Below, in pieces: positions 46,926 through 56,173 of a stretch of DNA of 64,000 nt. Source of the stretch: Aureimonas glaciei (lineage in GTDB: Bacteria; Pseudomonadota; Alphaproteobacteria; Rhizobiales; Rhizobiaceae); NCBI RefSeq assembly GCF_014643375.1, contig NZ_BMJJ01000007.1, forward strand, positions 192,925-256,924, in the 5' to 3' direction. Each line of letters opens with the position of its first letter. The first letter of the stretch is position 1. Below the pieces are notes generated by a model that did not search any database, was not told where the DNA came from, and saw nothing but the letters and a program-made list of their open reading frames with translations. Both the position numbers and the translations under genes were made by a program.

Positions 46926-47672
46926 CTACATGTTGATCGCGCGAACCAGACGGACGCCCCAGTCCTCGTCCGGGTTCGTGGTGCCGTCCCCAAGACGCTC
47001 CTGCATGACGGCGACGCCTAGGTCGCGGCGCTTGGGCAGGCGAGGCCTGTCGGCAGCCGCCAGGGCCGGCCCCATCTCCTCCCGCGTCAGGTCGGTGCAG
47101 TAGGCCGGGGCACCCGGCTGCTGGCGCCACGAGTCCGCGAGCGTGCCGGCATCGAAGCCGGCGAACCCGGTATCCTGAACGAGCGCCATCGCGACCTCCC
47201 GGTCCCGGTCCCGGTCCGCCGCGACGGGGATGGCGATGCGGCCAGGAGCTCCCGCTGGCTGGCCCTTCTTGGCGAGCGAAGCGGAGCCGATGGCGTTCCA
47301 GGCCTTGGCGATGGGACGGCCCAACTGCTCGGCGACCCAGAGGCTCTCGACCTCGCCTTGATCGATCGCCTCGATCCGCTCGTCGCGGAACGGGTAGTAG
47401 TTGGACGTGTCGATCACGACCGTTTCGGTTGGGAGGTTCGCGATCCGGGGCGAGATATCGGGCAGTCGGTTGAGGGGAATGGAGAGAATGACGACTTCGA
47501 CGTCGACGAGCGCTTCCTGCTGCGTAACCGCACGGGCGCCGGACGACAGGAGTTCGGCAGCAATCGTTTCCGGCCCGCGGGAGTTGGCGACCTTCACGTC
47601 GTGCCCGGCGGCACTGAGTTTCTGGACCAGCGTCTTGCCGATGTGGCCCGTACCGAGAATGCCGATCTTCAT
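46926..47672 (-). CDS. NAD(P)-binding reductase (F420-dependent NADP reductase-like), paralogue 1
   Basis: A 248-aa Rossmann protein starting MKIGILGTGHIGKTLVQKL; the dinucleotide site GTGHIG and the SRG segment after beta-2 favour NADP(H). It has the same length as, and clear similarity to, the gene at 48263 (shared NYYP, ESLWVAEQ/ESVWVTEQ, SWRQQPG). Family members reduce F420 or act on small imines or diketones; F420 is not expected here, so the substrate is unknown. It is transcribed away from the HxlR gene under a site shared with its paralogue. Confidence 0.82.
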   Translation of the reverse strand: MKIGILGTGHIGKTLVQKLSAAGHDVKVANSRGPETIAAELLSSGARAVTQQEALVDVEVVILSIPLNRLPDISPRIANLPTETVVIDTSNYYPFRDERIEAIDQGEVESLWVAEQLGRPIAKAWNAIGSASLAKKGQPAGAPGRIAIPVAADRDRDREVAMALVQDTGFAGFDAGTLADSWRQQPGAPAYCTDLTREEMGPALAAADRPRLPKRRDLGVAVMQERLGDGTTNPDEDWGVRLVRAINM

Positions 47673-47754
47673 GGTGTTCGTCCTGCTAGCTGTTGCGTCG
47701 CCGTCATAACTACGAGTAGGTAGAGGTGTCGGCAAGAACCGACCAAAAACTGAC

Positions 47755-47773
47755 ATACACACCAAAAGGTAAC
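47755..47773 (-). promoter_or_regulatory. HxlR operator-like site, copy 1
   Basis: ATACACACCAAAAGGTAAC here matches 18 of 19 bases, inverted, with 48164-48182. A further TCGGCAAGAAC lies 15 bases away on the same side in both copies. This copy is between paralogue 1 and hxlR and ends 4 bases before the hxlR start, so it could autoregulate hxlR. Confidence 0.65.
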
Positions 47774-47777
47774 TGCA

Positions 47778-48155
47778 ATGGTGGATCGTGACTGGCGATG
47801 CGAGGACCCGAAGGCACAGCTCGTTTGGGCGGCAGCGACGAGCGAGGCGATGCGCGTGCTCGAGGGCAAGTGGAAGATCGTCATCATCTTCCAGCTCTTC
47901 GCCGCCAAGGAACCCCTGCGGTTCTCGGAGCTGGGACGCCGTGTCGAGGGCGTGAACCAGAAGATGCTGATCCAGCAACTGAAGGAGCTGGAGAAGGACG
48001 GGATCATCGTCCGGACGATCTACCCGCAGGTGCCGCCGAAGGTGGAGTATGCGCTCAGCGAGATGGGTCTCGCCCTTGGCCCGGCCATCGAGGCCCTGAT
48101 CGACTGGACGTTCATGCGCCGCAGCGCGTCGGAGGAAACGACTAAGGCCGCCTGA
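47778..48155 (+). CDS. HxlR family transcriptional regulator
   Basis: A 125-aa winged-helix regulator with the HxlR core (VLEGKWKIVIIFQLF, then RFSELGRRVEGVNQKMLIQQ, then LKELEKDGIIVR). The N-terminal Cys8 is at the position of the redox Cys used by quinone/aldehyde-sensing HxlR proteins such as QorR and HypR, so it may sense electrophiles. It lies between two paralogous reductase genes and is flanked by inverted copies of a 19-bp site, so it probably controls both plus itself. Confidence 0.88.
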   Translation: MVDRDWRCEDPKAQLVWAAATSEAMRVLEGKWKIVIIFQLFAAKEPLRFSELGRRVEGVNQKMLIQQLKELEKDGIIVRTIYPQVPPKVEYALSEMGLALGPAIEALIDWTFMRRSASEETTKAA

Positions 48156-48163
48156 CCGACGCG

Positions 48164-48182
48164 GTTACCTTTTGGTGCGTAT
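48164..48182 (+). promoter_or_regulatory. HxlR operator-like site, copy 2
   Basis: GTTACCTTTTGGTGCGTAT, the inverted counterpart of copy 1, followed 15 bases later by GTTCTTGCCGA, again as in copy 1. It precedes paralogue 2 by about 80 bases. Confidence 0.65.
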
Positions 48183-48262
48183 AACACCAATCGGTGTGTT
48201 CTTGCCGATGCGTCAGCATCCGCTTAGCTTCGCCCCGTGGCATCAGCCTACGGGAGCGGAAC

Positions 48263-49009
48263 ATGAAGATCGGCATCATCGGCATCGGCAACATCGGCGG
48301 CACCCTTGCTCGCAAGCTCGTTGCGGCAAGCCACCAGGTTCGCGTGGCGAACTCCAAGGGAGCCGAAGCCGTACGACCCTTCGCTGACGAGATCGGGGCC
48401 ACCGCCACCGACGCCCAGGGAGCCGTCGACGGCGTCGACCTCGTCATCCTCTCGATCCCCTTTCCCGCAGTGGCCAACTTGCCGAAGGACCTCTTCGACG
48501 GCCTTCCCGACTCGGTCTCCGTAGTGGACACGGGCAACTACTATCCAGGCCTGCGTGATCCGCAGATCGCCGAGCTCGACGCGGGCAAGACCGAGAGCGT
48601 CTGGGTCACCGAACAGATCGGCCGACCCGTCATCAAGGCGTTCAACAACATCCTGGCGCACTCGCTCGCCGAGCTCGGCCGTCCCGCAGGATCGCCGGAA
48701 CGCCTGGCCGTGGCCGTCGCGGGCGACGACGCCGCCGCGAAGCAGACAGTGATGGGCATCGCGAACGACGTCGGTTTCGATGCCGTCGACGGAGGGACGT
48801 TGCAGGAGTCGTGGCGCCAGCAGCCGGGAACGCCGGGCTACTGCTGCGACTACGATGCCGCGACTATGCGGAAGGCCCTGGCGGCCGCGGTGCCGGGCGA
48901 GGCCCCCGCCATCCGCGACAGGCTTCTCGAGAACATGAGCACGTCCGGTCCGCGGCTGACGCATGACGACATGATCGCCATGAACCGCTCGGCCAATCCC
49001 CTGAACTGA
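48263..49009 (+). CDS. NAD(P)-binding reductase (F420-dependent NADP reductase-like), paralogue 2
   Basis: A 248-aa protein starting MKIGIIGIGNIGGTLARKL with the dinucleotide motif GIGNIGG. Paralogue of the 46926 gene, same length, conserved throughout. Start ATG 48263 has GGGAGCGGA upstream. A flavin or substrate reductase supporting the monooxygenase encoded next is one reading of the context, but this fold is not that of classical flavin reductases. Confidence 0.82.
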   Translation: MKIGIIGIGNIGGTLARKLVAASHQVRVANSKGAEAVRPFADEIGATATDAQGAVDGVDLVILSIPFPAVANLPKDLFDGLPDSVSVVDTGNYYPGLRDPQIAELDAGKTESVWVTEQIGRPVIKAFNNILAHSLAELGRPAGSPERLAVAVAGDDAAAKQTVMGIANDVGFDAVDGGTLQESWRQQPGTPGYCCDYDAATMRKALAAAVPGEAPAIRDRLLENMSTSGPRLTHDDMIAMNRSANPLN

Positions 49010-49107
49010 GGGTCGCCGAAAGGCATCCGGCCGCTCGATCGCGGTCGCCAACGGCGGACCGAGCGGGCGACTTTACCCCGCCTGCCAACTCGCACCCGAG
49101 GACTGTC

Positions 49108-50430
49108 ATGACAAAGCCGAAGATGATCGTCGGGATGCATCTCGGGAACGGCTACGGCACGCATGGGGCATGGCGCATGCCCTGGGTCGATCCGACGAGC
49201 TACACGAGCTTCGACGCCAAGGTTCGCCATGCTCAGGCAGCCGAACGCGGCAAGCTCCAGTTCTTGTTCCTGCCGGACGGGCCGAGCTACGTCGCCGACG
49301 TCGACAACGAGCCTCCGCACTACAATCTCGACGTGATGCTTACCCTTGCGGCGGTCGCCCGCGAGACCAGTCGCATCGGCCTAGTCGCGACGGGCTCCAC
49401 CACCTTCAACGAACCCTTCAACCTCGCACGGCAGTTCAAGGCGCTCGACGTCATGAGCCATGGCCGGGCCGGATGGAACGCGGTCACCTCGAGCGGCGAG
49501 GACGTGGCGGCGAACTACGGAAAGCGCGTACCCGCCCGTCCGGAGCGCTACGCCCGGGCGCACGAGAGCATCCAGCTCGTGCAGGCCCTGTGGGGTAGCT
49601 GGGGCCGGGACGCATGGGTGCACGACCAGGCGTCCGGCCAGTTCGCGAGGGGTGACGAGGTCGTGCCGATCAACCTCAGCGGCGAGTTCGTCGCCTCCCG
49701 CGGTCCCCTCTACATCCCGCCGTCCGAACAGGGTCAGCCGATCATCTTCCAGGCAGGCGGCGGTGGGAACGGCCTCGAGCTGGCAGGCCGCTACGCCAGC
49801 GGCGTCGTCGGGGCGACCTTCAGCATCGAGGACGCCCGCAGCCAGCGGGCCGCCATCCGCGAGGCGGCGGAGCGCGCCGGGCGCGATCCGGACGAGGTGA
49901 AGTTCTTCGCCGGCCTGATGACGACGATCGCCGACGACAAGCGCTCGGGCCTTGATCGCCGGATCAAGCTGACCGAGCACACCTTCGCGCAACGTATCCC
50001 TTATCTCGGCCAGATGCTCGGACTGCATCTCGACCCTGCTCGCCTCGACGAGCCGCTGACGCAGGAGCAGTTGGCGGCCGCGAGTCCCTCGCCGAGGGAT
50101 CCTCGTTCCGCGCTGGCCCTGAAGGTTGCCCGGGAGGGTTGGAACCTTCGCGACATCCTGGCCCACGGCGTGATCGACTACCATCCGGTGATCGCAGGCC
50201 CGCCTGTCGAAGCTGCGGACCACATGCAGGAATGGTTCGAGGCCGAGGCCGTCGACGGGTTCTGGGTATCCCCGGACGTCTACGACGACGGGATCGATGC
50301 CTTCGTCGATGGCGTGATCCCGATCTTACAGGACCGCGGCCTGTTCCATCGCGAGTACGAGGGCACGACCCTCCGCGACCATCTCGGGGTGCCCGCGCAG
50401 TACGGGCTCGATCCCCGCATCGCCGGCTGA
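49108..50430 (+). CDS. LLM class FMN-dependent monooxygenase (NtaA/SnaA/DszA type)
   Basis: A 440-aa bacterial-luciferase-fold enzyme. The features are those of the NtaA/SnaA/DszA branch: AWRMPWVDP near residue 22, ATGSTTFNEPFNLARQFKAL, GRAGWNAVTS, and the C-terminal VDGFWVSPDVYDDGIDAFVD. It uses FMNH2 supplied by a partner flavin reductase to oxygenate an organic substrate (often C-N or C-S cleavage). Substrate unknown. It lies about 100 bases downstream of paralogue 2 and 34 bases before the esterase gene. Confidence 0.87.
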   Translation: MTKPKMIVGMHLGNGYGTHGAWRMPWVDPTSYTSFDAKVRHAQAAERGKLQFLFLPDGPSYVADVDNEPPHYNLDVMLTLAAVARETSRIGLVATGSTTFNEPFNLARQFKALDVMSHGRAGWNAVTSSGEDVAANYGKRVPARPERYARAHESIQLVQALWGSWGRDAWVHDQASGQFARGDEVVPINLSGEFVASRGPLYIPPSEQGQPIIFQAGGGGNGLELAGRYASGVVGATFSIEDARSQRAAIREAAERAGRDPDEVKFFAGLMTTIADDKRSGLDRRIKLTEHTFAQRIPYLGQMLGLHLDPARLDEPLTQEQLAAASPSPRDPRSALALKVAREGWNLRDILAHGVIDYHPVIAGPPVEAADHMQEWFEAEAVDGFWVSPDVYDDGIDAFVDGVIPILQDRGLFHREYEGTTLRDHLGVPAQYGLDPRIAG

Positions 50431-50463
50431 GCCGACAACAACATCAAGGAGGAGGAAACAACC

Positions 50464-52353
50464 ATGACCCAGCGCATTACCAACATCGGAAACCGCGGAA
50501 ACGAAGCCTTCGCTCATCACCGCAAGCTCGCGACGCTTCTGGCATCTGGAGCCATGCTGGGCATGGCGCTCACCGGGCCGGCAGCGTTTGCCCAAGCCGC
50601 CGACAACGGAGGGCCGACCCCTTCCGCCCCGCTGGCCTGCGACGACGGATTGAAGACCGCCCTGAGCGGCTCTGCCGACACCACTGTCCTGCTCGTGAAG
50701 GCGTTCAAACAGGGAGAGCCTCTGCTTCTCGAGGGAGCCGCGAACGGAGCGGCTTCCAGCAGCACCGTCGAGGGCGCCGCGGGCGCTCCCCCTCCGACGG
50801 TCGGAACGGACATGTGCCTCGTGAAGCTGTTGGTTGGTCCCGGTAACCCGGGTCCCGCTGAAGCGCGATCGACCTCGGCGGGCATCGGGATCGAGGTGCT
50901 GCTCCCCAGCCACGACGGGTGGAACGGACGCATCCGGGCCTACGGCAACAGCGGCTGGTCGGGAACTCCGCAGGCGAGCGAGACTCAGATCGCCAGCGAC
51001 GATCTCCATTCGGCTGCCGCGGCGAAGGGCTTCGTGGTGGCAACGTCCGACAACGGGCATATGGGTTCGCCGATCGATCCCTCCTTCGCCATGAACCCGG
51101 ACGGCAGCGTCAACACGGTCGGCTGGAAGGACTTCTCCGAGCGGAGCCTGCACGAGGTGGCCGAGAAGACGAAGGCGCTGACAAAGCTCTACTACGGTCG
51201 CCCGCACGAGTTCGCATACTGGGACGGCTTCTCCACCGGGGGCCGTCAGGGCCTCAAGATCGCGCAAGCGTTTCCCGGCGACTTCGACGGGATCCTGGTC
51301 GGCGCGCCTGCCATCAACTGGAGCCGCTACCACACGGCGGGGCTCTACGCCCAGGTTGCCATGAAGCAAGACCTCGGCAGGCTCGTCGCGCCGGAGAAGC
51401 TCGCCACTGTCACCAAGGCGGCGATCGCAGCTTGCGGCGGTGCCGAGCTCGGTTTCCTGATCGACCCGCTGTCATGCCGATACGATCCCACGCAGGACGC
51501 CGCGGCCCTCTGCAAGGAGCCGTCCGGCCAAGCTGGCAGTGGCGCGGCGGGCGATCCACAGGCTTGCCTCACCAAGGAGGAAGCGACCGTCGTCAACAAG
51601 ATCTGGTACGGCCAGACCGTCGACGGTTCGGCGCCCGCTCCCCAGAGCGACAACGGCAGTGCGAACGTGCTGTCAGACCAGACGCGGCTGTGGTTCGGCT
51701 GGACGCGCGGCACCGACCTGAAGGCCACGCCCGCAGGCGGCGCGCCGGGCATCTTTCTCGCGGCGGATCAGGCTGCCCTCGAGATGCAGGACCCCACGTT
51801 GGGGAGCCAGTTCTTCGTGAACGCCACGGGCAAGGGCGCGAACCGCTGGCTGGAGACGCTGGACTACGCGGGCCTTGCCGCCGCGCAGGCTCGGGGCGTC
51901 GAGCTCCAACCGCAGTTCAGTGCCATCAACACCGACGATCCCGACCTGTCGGCCTTGGACGCCGCGGGAGGCAAGGTGGTGATGTACCAGGGCCTGGCGG
52001 ACGAGTACATCCCGGCCCAGGGATCGATCGGCTACTATGAGAGCGTCCTGTCCCGCATGGGCGGCGCCGAGGCGGTCCAGGGGTTCTTCCGTTCCTACCT
52101 CATCCCCGGTTTCACCCACAGCGGGCGCTCCGAGGGGCTGCCGAACGTGCCCGTGCCCCAGCCCGTGTCCGGTCGCGACGAGATGTTCACGGCACTTCAG
52201 GACTGGGTCGAGAACGGCAAGGCGCCGGGAACGATCAAAGTCACTTCGAGCGACGGCAGCGTCTCCCTGCCGCTCTGCGTCTATCCGATGAAGACGACCT
52301 ACAAGGGCGCGGGTTCGGTGAAGTCAGCAACGAGCTACGCCTGCGAGTTATGA
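50464..52353 (+). CDS. secreted tannase/feruloyl-esterase family hydrolase
   Basis: A 629-aa alpha/beta hydrolase of the tannase family with an N-terminal signal peptide (hydrophobic core LATLLASGAMLGMALTGPAA, cleavage near AFAQA). The nucleophile is Ser257 in GFSTGGRQGL, followed by DFDGILVGAPAINW; the catalytic His is His552 in PGFTHSGR. Family members normally carry Cys beside both Ser and His (CS...HC disulfide); here these are Phe256 and Ser553. Substrates of the family are esters of aromatic acids, which fits the nearby protocatechuate operon. AGGAGG lies just upstream of the ATG. Confidence 0.85.
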   Translation: MTQRITNIGNRGNEAFAHHRKLATLLASGAMLGMALTGPAAFAQAADNGGPTPSAPLACDDGLKTALSGSADTTVLLVKAFKQGEPLLLEGAANGAASSSTVEGAAGAPPPTVGTDMCLVKLLVGPGNPGPAEARSTSAGIGIEVLLPSHDGWNGRIRAYGNSGWSGTPQASETQIASDDLHSAAAAKGFVVATSDNGHMGSPIDPSFAMNPDGSVNTVGWKDFSERSLHEVAEKTKALTKLYYGRPHEFAYWDGFSTGGRQGLKIAQAFPGDFDGILVGAPAINWSRYHTAGLYAQVAMKQDLGRLVAPEKLATVTKAAIAACGGAELGFLIDPLSCRYDPTQDAAALCKEPSGQAGSGAAGDPQACLTKEEATVVNKIWYGQTVDGSAPAPQSDNGSANVLSDQTRLWFGWTRGTDLKATPAGGAPGIFLAADQAALEMQDPTLGSQFFVNATGKGANRWLETLDYAGLAAAQARGVELQPQFSAINTDDPDLSALDAAGGKVVMYQGLADEYIPAQGSIGYYESVLSRMGGAEAVQGFFRSYLIPGFTHSGRSEGLPNVPVPQPVSGRDEMFTALQDWVENGKAPGTIKVTSSDGSVSLPLCVYPMKTTYKGAGSVKSATSYACEL

Positions 52354-52749
52354 CGTTATGGAACGTACGCTGAAGTAGGAACCCGTAAGCCGTCGCTTCT
52401 TCACCAACGGATGGCGACGGAAACCCTTGCCGACTTCTGAGTTCGCGAAGGTCCGCTTCTTCAGTCTCCACGCTCGAAGCTGAATGGCTCCTTTCCACCC
52501 CGTCCGGTCTCAAGCGGCTATTGAAGCAGCCGTCCGGAAGCGGTCGGACGGCTCTCGACCCGGTGCAGCCGTCCGGCGTCGTTGTTAGGCTGCTCGGAAG
52601 CGGTCATGCGCTGATACCGTCGCTTCTACGGGGGCCCTCGTGCGTATGGCGCTGTGCCATCAGTGGATGCAGCGTACAGCGGTCGACCAGCACTTAATTT
52701 AGCCGATCCGAAATGGAGATCTTGGCACCCGACTGTTCTTCAGGCCGTC
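52354..52749. other. intergenic region
   Basis: About 400 bases without a gene. GGAAGCGGTC occurs twice (near 52535 and 52590), GCCGTCCGG or a variant repeats, and GTCGCTTCT occurs three times, so the stretch is mildly repetitive. No mobile-element end was recognised. It separates convergent genes. Confidence 0.4.
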
Positions 52750-53670
52750 TCAATCTTGTAACCGCCCTGTCAGCAGGAGACGGCGCACGTCCTCCTTGAC
52801 CTGGTTGAGGGCGCCGATCTGCTCGATCAACTGGGCGGGTCGGCTGCCGCGCAGACCTGCCAGCGTCAGCGTCCTGTCACGCACGTAGGTGTAGACACCA
52901 CTGACCGCGAAGCCCGTAGCGTAGGCGACATAGGCCTCCAGTCCCGCAACCGCGGTGCCGAACGCGTTGGACGCGAAGTAGGTCCGGCGCTCCAGCGGGG
53001 ATGCGAAGGCCAGTTCTAGCACCGCCACCAAGCGCCGTTCGGGAGGGACCTGGTGATCGACGTTCGGGGCTGGCGGCGCAGGCTTGGCATTGTCGTAGGC
53101 CTCCGGAAGATGGACGCGCACCTTGAGGACGGCCTCCTCGGTGGCGAGCGAACGGGCCAGCGTGGTCATGCGCTCGCCGAACGCCGCGGCGTCGTCGTGC
53201 CTGGCGCCGAAGTGGACGTGGATCCTGTCGAGGCCGTCGTCCCCGTTCGGCGAGGGCTCGGCCGAGTAATCGACCAGCGTCGTCGACCCCTTCGGCAACG
53301 CGTAGGCGACGGTGGCGGCAAACATGTTCTGCTCGTCCGCGAAGAGGATCGGGCAGGCCTCGTTGAACAGGACCTGATCCTCGGCAGACTGGAAGCCGAT
53401 CTCGACGCCCCCGTCCAGCTCGTAGTCGGGGAACGGCTCGATACCCTCGATCACGGGCCACAGATGGGCGTCCTGCTCGCGGTCGAAATGGTTCTGCACG
53501 TACCAGCCTAGACCGGGAATGCGCGAGCACAGCGGCCCGTGCACGTCCCGCCAGTAGGTCGCGAACAGCTCGTGCGGCACCCGCGGGCGTCGCAGGACGG
53601 TCGTGTAGGAGTTGATGGCAATAGCGGTATCGCGTTCGGCATGGTCGATGGCGGTCGAGATCTTGGGCAT
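52750..53670 (-). CDS. EthD-domain protein
   Basis: A 306-aa protein with two ferredoxin-like alpha+beta halves. The first contains LRRPRVPHELFATYWRDVHG, the EthD-type signature with the conserved YW..HG motif, and FADEQNMFAATVAYALPKGS; the second half is a diverged copy. EthD-like proteins act with oxygenases in degrading ethers, aromatics and polyketides, mostly with unknown reaction. The start ATG 53670 (MPKISTAIDH) is chosen by family-like N-terminus. Confidence 0.72.
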   Translation of the reverse strand: MPKISTAIDHAERDTAIAINSYTTVLRRPRVPHELFATYWRDVHGPLCSRIPGLGWYVQNHFDREQDAHLWPVIEGIEPFPDYELDGGVEIGFQSAEDQVLFNEACPILFADEQNMFAATVAYALPKGSTTLVDYSAEPSPNGDDGLDRIHVHFGARHDDAAAFGERMTTLARSLATEEAVLKVRVHLPEAYDNAKPAPPAPNVDHQVPPERRLVAVLELAFASPLERRTYFASNAFGTAVAGLEAYVAYATGFAVSGVYTYVRDRTLTLAGLRGSRPAQLIEQIGALNQVKEDVRRLLLTGRLQD

Positions 53671-53786
53671 GGGCTTGTCCTTGGTGACGGGTGAAGCATT
53701 GGCTTGATCGCCTGGTAAGGCGAGCTCGTCAGTGGCCAATGCCTTTGAAAGGAAACGGGCAGGTCTGAGCGGCCTGCTGACGAAAG

Positions 53787-54788
53787 TCAGTCCTGCGAGA
53801 AGACAGGCAGAACGTGATCGGCGAGCTCGGCGACCGCGTCCTCGAAGGGGCGCCGCAGCGGCTTCATGTTGAGCGCGACGTGGTTCACGCCCTCGTCGCG
53901 CTGCCGCTTCCAATGCTCGACGAGCGCCTTTCGGCCACCTCGCATCGCGCCGCCCTGGAACCCGAGCGGTGCATCCGGATCGGCGAGGAGGTCGAACATC
54001 GTTCCGTAGCCGTAGGGCCGGAACCGTCCTTCGCTGCCCAGACGCCATTCGGCGACGACCGACGCCAACATCTTCGGATTGCTGAGGTGCCAGATCCAGC
54101 CGTCGGTGTTGGCGCCCAGCCAGTCGAAGTCCTGTCCTGCCCGACCGATGGCGACGATCGGAAGGCTGGGCGCCACGGGTTTCGGCAGCATGTCCAGTGA
54201 CCCGTCCATCACCCCGTAGTGACGTGAGTGGTGCTGCGGGAAGGACCCTTCGGTCGCAGCCCGGATCACCGCCAGCGCGTCCCGATAGCGCTCGACGCGG
54301 TTGTCGATGTCGCTCCCGAATGCCGCGAACTCCGACGGTCGGTCACCTGTGGCAAGGCCAAGGATGAAGCGACCGCCGCTCAATCGATCAATGCTCGCTG
54401 CCTGCTTGGCGACGATCAACGGGTCGCGCAACGGCGACACGATGCCGGCGGTGCCGATCGCGATCCGCCTCGTCTGCGCGGCGAGCCAGCCTGCGTAGAC
54501 CATCGGCTCGACGACCTGCCCCGTGTCGCCGAAGCTGGGATCGTAGAACGGAACGTCGCGAAGCCAGATCGCGGCAAAGTCGATGCCGTCGACGAGACTC
54601 AGGGCGTCCGCATGGCGTTCGAGCGTCGGCCACGGCGAATCCGGATAGGCCTCGAGCGGCGCGATCAGCCCGAAGGTCAGGTGTCCTTCGCGGAAGACCC
54701 GAGCGTAGCCGGGGTGCTCTCCGAGCGAGGGGACGTAAGGCATCCCCGCGATCGGGTTGCCCCGGACGATGGTGGACTCAATCGGCAT
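53787..54788 (-). CDS. LLM class luciferase-like oxidoreductase
   Basis: A 333-aa flavin-dependent enzyme of the luciferase-like fold, distinct from the one at 49108. Visible segments are FAAIWLRDVPFYDPSFGDTG, IAIGTAGIVSPLRDPLIVAK and SGGRFILGLATGDRPSEFAA. Probably F420- or FMN-dependent; the substrate is unknown. It follows the MFS gene on the same strand with an 11-base overlap at its own start. Confidence 0.83.
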   Translation of the reverse strand: MPIESTIVRGNPIAGMPYVPSLGEHPGYARVFREGHLTFGLIAPLEAYPDSPWPTLERHADALSLVDGIDFAAIWLRDVPFYDPSFGDTGQVVEPMVYAGWLAAQTRRIAIGTAGIVSPLRDPLIVAKQAASIDRLSGGRFILGLATGDRPSEFAAFGSDIDNRVERYRDALAVIRAATEGSFPQHHSRHYGVMDGSLDMLPKPVAPSLPIVAIGRAGQDFDWLGANTDGWIWHLSNPKMLASVVAEWRLGSEGRFRPYGYGTMFDLLADPDAPLGFQGGAMRGGRKALVEHWKRQRDEGVNHVALNMKPLRRPFEDAVAELADHVLPVFSQD

Positions 54789-55986
54789 GGGAGACCTCCG
54801 TTCTGCTCAGGCGTGCGACGAACGGAACCATAAGGACCCCGACGACGGCGATCGCGGCGGCAAGGTAGCCGAGGCTCCCGACGCCGAAGGTACCGATCGT
54901 CGCGGCGCCGATGAGCGCGCCGAAGCCAATCCCTGCGTTGGCCATCGAGACGTTGAGCGTGCCCGCGAGGGCCTGAGCATGACTCGCCACGCCAATCACG
55001 CGAACCTGGCAGATCGGGTAGAGGGCGGTATTGGCAAAGCCCCAGACGGCGAGCGCGATCGCCAGCCAGAGGTGGTTGCCGGCCAGCGGCACCGCGGCGG
55101 CCATGCCGATTGCAAGGACGGCGAGGGCGGCGAGCGTCGCGCGGAAGGGGTCGCGCCCGACCATGTGCCCACCGACCCAGTTGCCAGCGAGACCCACGAC
55201 ACCGAAGCCCATCAGCCACCATCCGACGGCGCCGGGTGCAATCCCCGCCACCTGCTCAAGGAGATCGGCGAGGTAGGTGTAGGACGTGAACATCGCGGTG
55301 AAGACCACGACGGAGAGCGCCAGGTTGGCAACGAAGGCACGGTCTCGGAAGATGTGGAGCTGCTCGCCCAGCCGCATGCGCGGCGTCCGGGCGATGGGCG
55401 GCATGACCACGGCGAGGAGGACGGCCATCGCGAGCGAGAGAAGCGCAAGCCCCCAGAAGGTGCCCCGCCAACCGAAAGCGTCGCCGGCAAGGGTTCCGAG
55501 CGGGATGCCGAGGACCATCGCGCCGGCGATGCCCATGTAGACGTTCGAAACGGCCTTGGCCGCGCGTTCTGGGCCGGCGATCGCCCCGGCCGTCTCGCTG
55601 GCGGTCCCCCAGAAGACCGGAAGCGCCAAGGCCGGAAGGAATCGGCCGAGCCCAAGTACCCAGATGTTGGGTGCCGCGGCCGCCAGCGCGTTCGACGCGG
55701 CGAAGATCAGGAGGATGACAACGAACAGCCGCTTGCGGTCGAAATGGGACAGCAACGCGGTGAGGACGGGCCCGAACAGCATCACGGTGAACCCGAACAG
55801 GGTCACGAGCCAACCCGCAGTGGAGACGGCGATCCCGAGATCGCGGGCGAGGCTCGGCAGTAGGCCGACGATGATGAACTCGGTCGTGACGATGACGAAG
55901 GCCGAGACGGCCAGGAGAGCCACGGCGAGCGCGGTGCCGGCGGGCTTCGCCGCACCGACAGGCGCGGCGTTCAGGACGGCACTCAT
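54778..55986 (-). CDS. MFS transporter, AraJ/NepI-like drug or sugar efflux type
   Basis: A 402-aa protein with 12 predicted membrane helices. The N-terminal helix (TEFIIVGLLPSLARDLGIAV) and the loop-2/3 region HFDRKRLFVVILLIFAASNA match the DHA1 subfamily of efflux permeases. Its stop overlaps the LLM gene's start. It likely exports a small molecule handled by the cluster. ATG 55986 precedes a normal MFS N-terminus. Confidence 0.85.
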   Translation of the reverse strand: MSAVLNAAPVGAAKPAGTALAVALLAVSAFVIVTTEFIIVGLLPSLARDLGIAVSTAGWLVTLFGFTVMLFGPVLTALLSHFDRKRLFVVILLIFAASNALAAAAPNIWVLGLGRFLPALALPVFWGTASETAGAIAGPERAAKAVSNVYMGIAGAMVLGIPLGTLAGDAFGWRGTFWGLALLSLAMAVLLAVVMPPIARTPRMRLGEQLHIFRDRAFVANLALSVVVFTAMFTSYTYLADLLEQVAGIAPGAVGWWLMGFGVVGLAGNWVGGHMVGRDPFRATLAALAVLAIGMAAAVPLAGNHLWLAIALAVWGFANTALYPICQVRVIGVASHAQALAGTLNVSMANAGIGFGALIGAATIGTFGVGSLGYLAAAIAVVGVLMVPFVARLSRTEVSHAD

Positions 55987-56173
55987 CGATGGGCACCGAT
56001 CGTGGTCGCCGGTCCCCCTGTGTGAGTTGCGTTTGGCGCATGCGCCAAGGAAGGACGGTGAGAATTGGCCACGAGTGGCTCCTAGATGCAATTGCTCCGA
56101 CGCCTCATCTAGCGACGACCGCTCACTCCACCTACAGTCCCTAATTCCGATCATAACGGAGCAAAGGTTCTCA

